From Lamellibrachia satsuma (taxonomy: Eukaryota; Annelida; Polychaeta; Sabellida; Siboglinidae), in NCBI GenBank assembly GCA_033239005.1, contig BSQZ01000015.1:5831001-5895000 (forward strand): DNA of 64,000 bases, read 5' to 3'. Shown one piece after another: positions 54,401 to 63,400 of this stretch. Each line of letters opens with the position of its first letter. The stretch's first letter is position 1. The position numbers were made by a program, and so were the translations under genes. Below the pieces are notes generated by a model, which saw only the letters and a program-made list of their open reading frames with translations, searched no databases and had not been told where the DNA came from.

Positions 54401-57400
54401 CCATTTTTGGGGGGGTGCAAGCCCCTCTCCCGAACTCACCCCCCACCAAATATTCTGTTTTTGGGTTTCTAAACGTTGGCAGCTATGTATACACAAGCTT
54501 CAGTATTAGACATATACACAACTGGTAATGATGTGATCAGTAACAACACAATACTTGTATTCCTGGCACGGATGCCATCTGTGTTACTTGCCATTGAAAG
54601 GAAAGGTATGTTTTCTGGTACTAACATTAACACCACTGCATAAATTAACAAAGTTAGTTTTGGCTTTCTTCTCCAGAATGTTTTACATGAATTGTCTACT
54701 ACCATTAGTACTAGTGCACCAAAATGTATGATAAATTGAATACATTTTGTCCATAAAATCACAGATGCATTGATAAACTTTGAACAAAAAGTGCTGCAAA
54801 AAGGCAGATTTACATACAAAGTTGGCAGCACAGAATGTTTGTGGTGCATTGTGCTAATAATGAACATTGTTACCAAAGTTAATCCATATAACATCAACTA
54901 ACAAATGGATTGGATTTTGAAAATGTAATGTAGAAAACAGTAAATAATATAGTTTTATAGATATTGTAAATAAAAAAATTTACATTTGGACATTTTACAT
55001 TATTTCACAACATTGTATACTTTGAAAAATACATAACCAGAATGCATGTTTAAAAGCAGAATTTTTTGCAGTGATGAGAATTAAGGAAATGTATACTGCA
55101 GTATTTACAATTCCTCCATTATATGTGTGACATTAGAACATTTGACATTTCTCTCAAATGTTGCAGAGCCATTAGAATTAGACGTTTAGTTGCTGTCATA
55201 CAAATTTTCTTAAGTTTAACGACAATGGTATCACATATTTTCATTACAATGTTAATGTATACTTTTAATATATTAATCGGGTACATGCAGTATTACATAT
55301 GTAACTCACACATGTAAATATGATCAAATTACATGAGTTAATGGCGAAACCCTGTGAAGTTACATGTATATAATATTATTAACAATTTTATCAATATAAT
55401 ATTTATATATGAGTGGTATATGTTATATCCATTTTGTTCGTTTCAAGATATATCGTGTTTTATGTTGAACTCAATAGATAGGAACACCATTATTTCATCA
55501 GTCAGTAGCATGATACAATATGCTTTTTGTCACAAAAATCTAACCTCCACCACTAGTAACTAGATGGCAGCATTAAAAACTCTCTTATATCAATTTGTGA
55601 TAATATATACATATATCACACAAATTGATATAGAGTTTTTAATATATATATATTCTGTATTTTCATTAATGTTGAACAAAGATAAATAAGGCAATGCTTG
55701 TTTTTCACCAGAGCCTGAACGCACAAATAAGAAGAAAGAAAGCAAGACATCTCTAGGTATTGTGAGTTTTTCCACCTCATCAGTACGTTTGTGATAAGCT
55801 TGATGGAGCAGACATAGCAGACTTATGGCCATGACAGCAGGGGGTGTTTCTTGGGCAAGACAGGCATACACAGAACATGGCGTAGCATCTTAATGAGCTG
55901 GACCTCTTTCAAAAATATATATTTATAGAAAGCAGCTTTAAATGTGTGTGAAGAGGAAGGGCTGTACACTTTGCTGTGGGTTTAGTGTATACGCATGTGG
56001 GAGAGGATTCAACGTGGCTGTGAGTTAAAGACACAGGAAGACATTCGATGACACATGAAGGTACTTGCCACGAGAAGGCAGCAGTGTTGCTCTTGTTTCA
56101 ATCACTTGTATTTTCCAGACTCACACTTGTCTGTGTCAGTTTCCACATGCCCTGATGAGGGCACTGGTTAGAGTCTGGAACATCTTCAATGCTTTTGTGG
56201 ATCGGATATTGTGTAATTGAAGACATCTGCTTGCACTGTAACTCTGTTGCAGTCATGTGAATGAATCATTTCTCCAACTTACTTCAAGCATTGTCTGTGT
56301 AGTGGCAGCTTGACCTACCTAGTATCCACTTCAACATGCTAGCTTGTTTGTGCAACTTTTGGATGTATTTTTGTGAACTAATCAAACAAACTATTAAATA
56401 CTTAATCTTTGATGAAACATTAAGTGAAGTGAACATGGAAATGCTGAAAATTCACGAATTTCATCCTTAGTGAAATTTCATAACTTTGTCATGTGATCAA
56501 CTAGAGTATGGAAGTCACGCCAATGATTGGCACAGTGTTTACCATTTTGGATATTCATTATTTTTCTAACGACCAAAGTCAATTCTTTGAATGATTTTAA
56601 AATTTTTTGGACTGCAGATGTTACATAAGGTATTCACACACTACATATTTAGGCATCAACGAACATGATTTGTAATAGGCTAAATCAGTTGAGGATGGAG
56701 TTTAACAAAGCAAATAACAATTCTGCCGTCCAATGGAAGAACATAACATGTCACAAAACTGAAATTATTTTGGTTTTTGTACTTTCTGTCTTTAGTCAAG
56801 TGGATAGGTGAAAAGATTGTGCACTTTTTGATAAAAGCAAGACACTTGGCTCGTCTATTCTACATACCAAGGTAACCGTTTTAAAGATTGGAGGCATTCC
56901 AGATTTTGCTGCATTAAGAAATGGTGGCCATTTTATTAAATGGCCGCATTAAATTTCCCCATATATTAATAACTGTATCACCTAGAGCTATAATTTTGGT
57001 GACTAAATATAGGTTTTAGGGGTCAAACATTTCAATTGTTTTATTTTAAAGATGACGGTTGTCAGTACAAATGTTACGGTATCTTAACAACTACGTTACA
57101 TAGAGCCGTAATGTTTATGATTTTGTATAGATTGGTGGATAGCGATTTTAAAAATGTTACCTTTACCCTTCGTCAACATTCATATATCAGCCATTTTTAA
57201 AGATGGTGCCCGTCAAAGACTCATATTCCCATATCTTAAGAACTACATAACCTATAGCCACAAAGTTGATGTCATAATATAAGTTTTTTTAGATGCGATG
57301 ATTTCAAATATATTACATTGTTGACTTTCGGATATCCGCCATTTTGAAAGATGGTGCCTGACAAAGCCTGTTATCCCCATATCTTAAGATCCACATATCC

Positions 57401-60400
57401 TAGAGCCTTGAAGTTGATGTCAAAATATAGGTTATCAGGTGCGACAATTCTAAAGGTGTTACTTAGATATTCTCTAAAACAGGCAAAGTTACTTCAAACA
57501 TTAGTTTGATTATGTTATGATGCCTACCCCCTAAATTCACATCAAGGATTCCCAAACAGTTCACACATCCCGCTAATATCCATCGCATTTACACAGCATT
57601 GTGCAGCGCAGGTTGGCTTTTAAGCATCAACACTATCCTCTGCAGCCTTTCACGCAGCCACTCTTGAAGATAGTACAGCAAGCTGTACCTGCAGGTGGAA
57701 GTGTCATCCACTGCACCTCCCATTCAGGCACGTCCCCCTGTCGAGTCCAGCCAAAGTCTGCTGGACTAGGCAGGTGTGGTGCTTTCAGCAGGGCCTGGCC
57801 CCCAAACGTGGCCAGCCTGGTAGCCCACTCATAGCAGGTGTTGCACGAGGGCATCCTGCGTTGGTAGAAGCTTCTTGATCTCCCTTCCTTTCTGCGTGAA
57901 GAGGACCTATCTGGCAATAGAAGTTGCATCAATGTATCTGAATGATTTCCCTGTGTCGTTCAGTACCACAAGACTTTCATAGTCAAGTCAGCAAGCAAAG
58001 CTGACAGCTAGTACAACAACGTCAGTATCAGCAGTTCCTATGACAATCTTCTGTCTTCCCTGCTTGACACCATCCGCAGCATGCAACAGCATCCTGGTGT
58101 TCGCCTCTTTGTGAGTACATGGTGATAGCCACTCCATCAGGGGTGAGATTTAGGGGTCGGCCGGTCGCCAATGGTGCCCAAAACTGGCTTTGGGCGACTT
58201 AAATTTTTGACTACAGTAGCCCGGATGGCGACTCGAAATATTTACGGAGCTGCAATATTTTAGACCCAGCAAAAATAAATGGAATATCAATAAACATCTC
58301 AGAAGTGTAGTCCTGGATATATGTTAACCACAAATCGTGTGTTTGTGACACGTTTGACATTGCAAGAAATGTTGTCAAACCGTAGCCGAAGCGATATCAA
58401 TAGGGATCATTCATTGTATTTTTAATCAACCACATCGACACTCAACGTGTAACTGAACGGTCATTCTACATTGAAATAATAACTGGTCATGTTAATAGTT
58501 TGGTGCCGCGTGGCGCCACTTTTATATGTACAAGAAAAATGCCCGTCCCCAGGACGGGATTACGTGTTAGTTTATACATGACAGTCATGATAGCAATTTT
58601 TACCAAATGCCTCAGGCAATATGGCATCAATACACTCGAACGTATTTCCGAAACAACCACGTCACACACGTGATGCAATACTCGTTAAATGTTCAAAATA
58701 TAGAAGATCGCATGGATACTTGTGTTGGTTGATGAATAGTAGAATATCTGCTTTCTACTGTCTTTTTATTGTGTATTGGTCTGCGACCTCGGGCCAATAC
58801 ATAGGTGCGTGCTTTCTACTATAATAATATAAACCGCCTATATGGCGCTATGTACTCTCAAACGATTTACATACCGAAGTATTCGCCACGGCGCGCGTGG
58901 TTTCTGCGATTGTTGGAAATTAACGTTTTACGCAGTGAACATTTGATTTACCATAAAAACCACTAAGAATCCTTGATATATGGGGTATTTCGAAAAAATA
59001 AAGGTGTTACGTTTCAGTAGTGGGGGTCGTAGACCAATCCCTGATAGTTTGGCACCCGAGGTGCAAGCCGTCTAGAAGAAAAACGTGCACGTATTTATTT
59101 ATAACCACATATAAATGTACATACATAAAAATATACGCTATCTCGATTATAGTTAGATTTAATTATCTGCATGGTGCGCGGAGCGCTTCTGGTGAATTAA
59201 TCGGGAGCCTGGTTAAAGTTTCTCTAGGCTAGGGTAAAATCAGGTCCCGTAAAAATCAGCAGTTCAGTTCACAGGACCTTATGTCCTGTGACACTTCGAA
59301 ACTTTTCGCAAAGACTGTTAATGTACCATCCTATGAAAGAAAAACAACCTGTGTATAATTGTGTACTGTATTTTATTCAGTATTATGTATCACATTCTAT
59401 TGAACCTGCCTTAAAAATAAATGTTTCAAAACTGTTTGTTTTTGATGTTTTTTTATTTTTCGTTGATATTGTTCATACATTTTATCTTCAAAGTATTTAC
59501 TTTCTATCATCGAAGTATTGAGTAGGAAGTGGGCTACCTAAGAAGCTGTCGGGCTACTTCACTTTGCAAGCTTTGGTAGTCCAACTGGCTACCTTCCATG
59601 ACTTGCTAAATCTCACCCCTGCTCCATGTTAGTTTTAACAATATTTAACAAGATTTGCCATCCAAGCCAAAGGCCCAGATGGCAAGTGGACAAGGAAGCC
59701 ATTGGCTTATCGAAAGTCCAACAATGTTCATCTACTTATAACCCGCCCTCCTGAGATATGTGTCAACCTTGTTTTTAAACATATTCACGCTGCTAGCAGT
59801 TACACAATCTGTAGACAATTTGTTCCATTCATTTATTGTCCTCTGTGAGAACGAGTGCTTCCTGATGTCCAATCTACACTGATCCTTTACTAATTTTACC
59901 TCATATCCTCTAGTTCTGCTATCCTTCTTGAGTGAGAAAAACATATTTCTATCAATATTTTCGTACCCATTCAACATCTTAAAAACTTCAATCTGATCTC
60001 TTAACCTCCTTGTCTCTGGGGTTGTTAAACCACATTCTTTCAGGCGTTCTTCATAACTAAGGTCTCTAAGTTCTGGAATCATTTTAGTTGTTCTCCTTTG
60101 TATGCGTTCAAGCATATCTATATCCTTCTTACGATATGGTATCCATGCTTGTATACAGTATTCTAAATGAGGTCTAACTATTGCTTTATAAAGAAGTATA
60201 ATTAGCTTTTTTCCCTTGTATGTTATGTTTCTTCTAATCAATCCAAGAATTTGATTACCCTTTGAAGCTGCAATACCACACTGCTCTGAAACTTTCATAT
60301 CAGCGCTTATTGTAACTCCTAAGTCCTTTTCTTTTACAGTAGTACCCAGAACAGTATTTCCCATTTTATAGTTTACATTCAAGTTCCCATGTCCTGTATG

Positions 60401-63400
60401 TAGGCATTTACATTTCCCAAAATTGAATTCTCAGACCATTTCACTAATCTGTCTAGATCGTTTTGTAAATGTTGTTTATCACCATCAGTATTAGCCTTTC
60501 TAAACAGTTTTGTGTCATCCGCAAATTTCAGTACGTTACTTGTTATACTGTCGTCCAAGTCATTGATATAAATTAAGAATAATATAGGTCCTAATACTGA
60601 TCCTTGAGGTACCCCACTCAAAACCGATTTCAAATTTGAAGCTTCTCCGTCTACTACAACTCGTTGTCTTCTGTCAGTCAGCCATTGTTCTATCCAGTCA
60701 GTTATGCTATCCCCAATACCATGGGCTTTTAATTTAAGTAGTAATCTTTGATGTGGCACTTTGTCAAAAGCTTTCTGAAAATCTAAGTAGATAATATCTA
60801 CTGGCGATCCCACGTCTATCCACTTAGTGATTTCTTCCAAAAAACATAACATATTTGTTAGTTGACTCTGAGCACAGCATCTCATCTCCATGTGTGATCA
60901 CCACCTTGCTAGGTAATGTTTCGGTAGTCACTCGTTCACTTAGCAGGTGAAATGGTTCTGTCTTGTCATTCTCTCGCAAGAACTCTGGCCAGTTTGCAGG
61001 AAACTTCTTTCAACCCTCAACTCGTCTCCTTGTCCCTGTCCCTCTTTCTCTCAGTGTGGTGGTCTTGAGGCTAATAACGATGTCAACACAACAACCAGAA
61101 CCGACAAACTGTCTCCTGATGTGTTCCATGAACATGGATGCATAGTCATCGAATGCTTCAGACATAGCAGGATGTTAACAAGATCTGCGCTGCACTGAAG
61201 CAGGTCCGCCTTTGTACTGAACCTGGTGTTGCCATAGTCTGACAGTGAAGGAGGAAATTAATTTCTCATGTTGGGAAAAATCAGCAAAATCAGCTTTGCA
61301 TACTTGGCAGGTGATGTACAATGTTGAAAACAAGTTGTGGTCATGTTTCAAGGACAACAACTGTTGTTGTGCATGTGATTTTTGTTTCTCAATATGTCGA
61401 CTGAAGAGACGCAGTTTGTTCTTTGGGATTGTTTTGTTGACTGTGTTTGTGCGATCCAACAAACGTTTCTTGAAGAACTCCTTCCGTTGGCCTTCTTCAA
61501 GTTTCTTCATCTTGTTGACGGAATCAAGAACTGCTACCTCTGCCACCACATGTGTCAAGAACTAGGAAATCTCAACTGGTATCCCAGAACGGGTTGCCCA
61601 TCTCCTTCATTGTTGTGATCAGAGACTTCACATATTTGATGAAAGCCGCCTTTGCGCCTAAAGAAAGATAAACAGCATTCTGGTAAGAACCACTGTTATA
61701 AGCAGTAGTCACAAGAACAGATAGATGAAGCTAGAACAGGTGTATGTCTTAATTGGATAGCATGTGCACACAATGGATGTTCACAAGTAGGGGTTTCATT
61801 TTCCGTGCCCATTCACCCACATACACTCTTTGTAGTACAAGTCAAGACAACTTGCTGTGATAAGATAATGGAGTAATGAACACTTTCACTAGGCAGCAAA
61901 CGGCGCTATATCAGACCACACATTATTGTTTTACCTGGCTTGTCCTCGTGGTGACTGGGTTGAGATGCAGCTTCTGGCTTTTCAAATCCACGGAGAAACT
62001 CGTTGACAACCCAGACCATTTCTGGTCCAGCCACCTCAGTAATGCCACTGGCTTCTCAGTAAGGCTGACTACTTCACCCATTTTCTTTCACACAGATATT
62101 GTTCTGCTCGTGGCTTTCATAGAATAGTCAATGTGTCTTGTTGACTGTGAACTTGCCTTTGCAAAATGCTATGAATACATCTTGGTGTTTGACTTGTAGT
62201 GTTCCCATATCCCATAGATGAATGGCAACAGCATGGGCATACTTGTAGTGGTCAGGTGCTTGGAAGAGCCATTGTTGGTTCGTCAAGGTGTCCACGTAGA
62301 GAAGGAAATTGCCTTCGTGGATGGCTCTGTCTCATGTCATCACATCCAACTCTATCTTCAGCACAAGTTGTCAGAACTGGAATGGCTGACTTCGCTCTGC
62401 TCTCTGTTTACGCCACTCTTCAAATGACAAAGCTGCAGCTTCTGGTTGAGAGGTTATACGCTCGGTGTAAGCGAGATGCATCCAAAAACCTATATTTTCA
62501 TATCAGTTGTATGCCTCTAGTTGATGTAGTTCTTAAGATATGCGGATAACAAGCTTTATCAAGGGCCATCTTTCAAAATGGCGGATATCTGAATGTCACT
62601 GAAGGTCAAAATTAATATATTTAAAATCGTCGTATCAAAGAAAACCTACATAAAATTTTGACATAAACTTTGTGGTTCTAGGTTATGTAGTTCTTGAGAT
62701 ATGGAATAATATAGGCTTTGGCGGGCGCCATCTTAAAAAATGGCGGATATATAAATGTTGGCGGAGGTTAAATGTAACATATTTGAAATTGCTGCCCAAA
62801 AATCTATACAAATACATGCAAATTATGGCTCCGTGTGACATAGTTGCTAAGATATCATGACATTTGTATTGAAGACTGCCATCTTTAAAAATGACAGGTG
62901 TGAATGTCGGAGAAGTTCAAAAGAAATCATTGACCCCTAAAACCTATACATGGACATCAAAATTATGGCTCTAAGTGTCGCAGTTATTAAGACGTGAAAT
63001 TGAATATCAGAATGCAGCAAAATCTGGAGTGCCTCCAGTCTTCAATATGGTTCGCTTGTTATGTAGAATACATGTGCCAAGTGTCTTGCTTTTATCAAAA
63101 AGTGTACAATTGTATTATTTATCTGCACCTAGTCTCTAGACTATTGCATAATGTCTGCAGAGTAACGTAAAATAGCTGCTAGTTTGCTTTCTGTTGCAAT
63201 GTCAAAACCTAGTAAGTGTCGATTCGAAATACCCAGTAAGTCAAACAATAACTATTTAAACACCCATAAAATTATAAATTAATGAAATAGGTTGTATTTA
63301 TTTACCTCCATTGGAGGATACAAGCAAATTTATGTAATAGGATATCAAATCAGTAAATTGAGAGTTATTGTCGGTGATGTGACCTGCTAGTATATTCCAT

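Larger units (their letters stand above)
52335..56320 (+). repeat. Segmental duplication, module 3
   Basis: Third copy, joined head-to-tail to module 2. It starts inside the RTE-like LINE (52335 matches 38905 and 50020), then has the intact 30C exon, a shortened GCTGCCAACC element with a single 28-bp monomer, and 45c with about 560 bp of downstream intron matching 43591-44160. Confidence 0.85.
57600..62400 (-). pseudogene. Decayed gene of a mobile-element-associated family (interrupted)
   Basis: Minus-strand pieces in order. [19 protein letters not shown] lies near 62000. [20 protein letters not shown] and [20 protein letters not shown] lie at 61240-61500, and [17 protein letters not shown] near 61130. 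After the CR1 and hAT come segments near 57950 ([14 protein letters not shown]) and 57650-57800 ([24 protein letters not shown] and a Cys-rich start FKSGCVKGC). I recall this arrangement from large uncharacterised proteins abundant in invertebrate genomes; the enzymatic function is not known to me. Many stops, plus the two insertions, make it a pseudogene. Confidence 0.6.

Noticed and set aside
56632..56643. Candidate 12-nt microexon between ctgcag and gtattc
   Set aside because: In the phase of the chain it contains a TAA stop.
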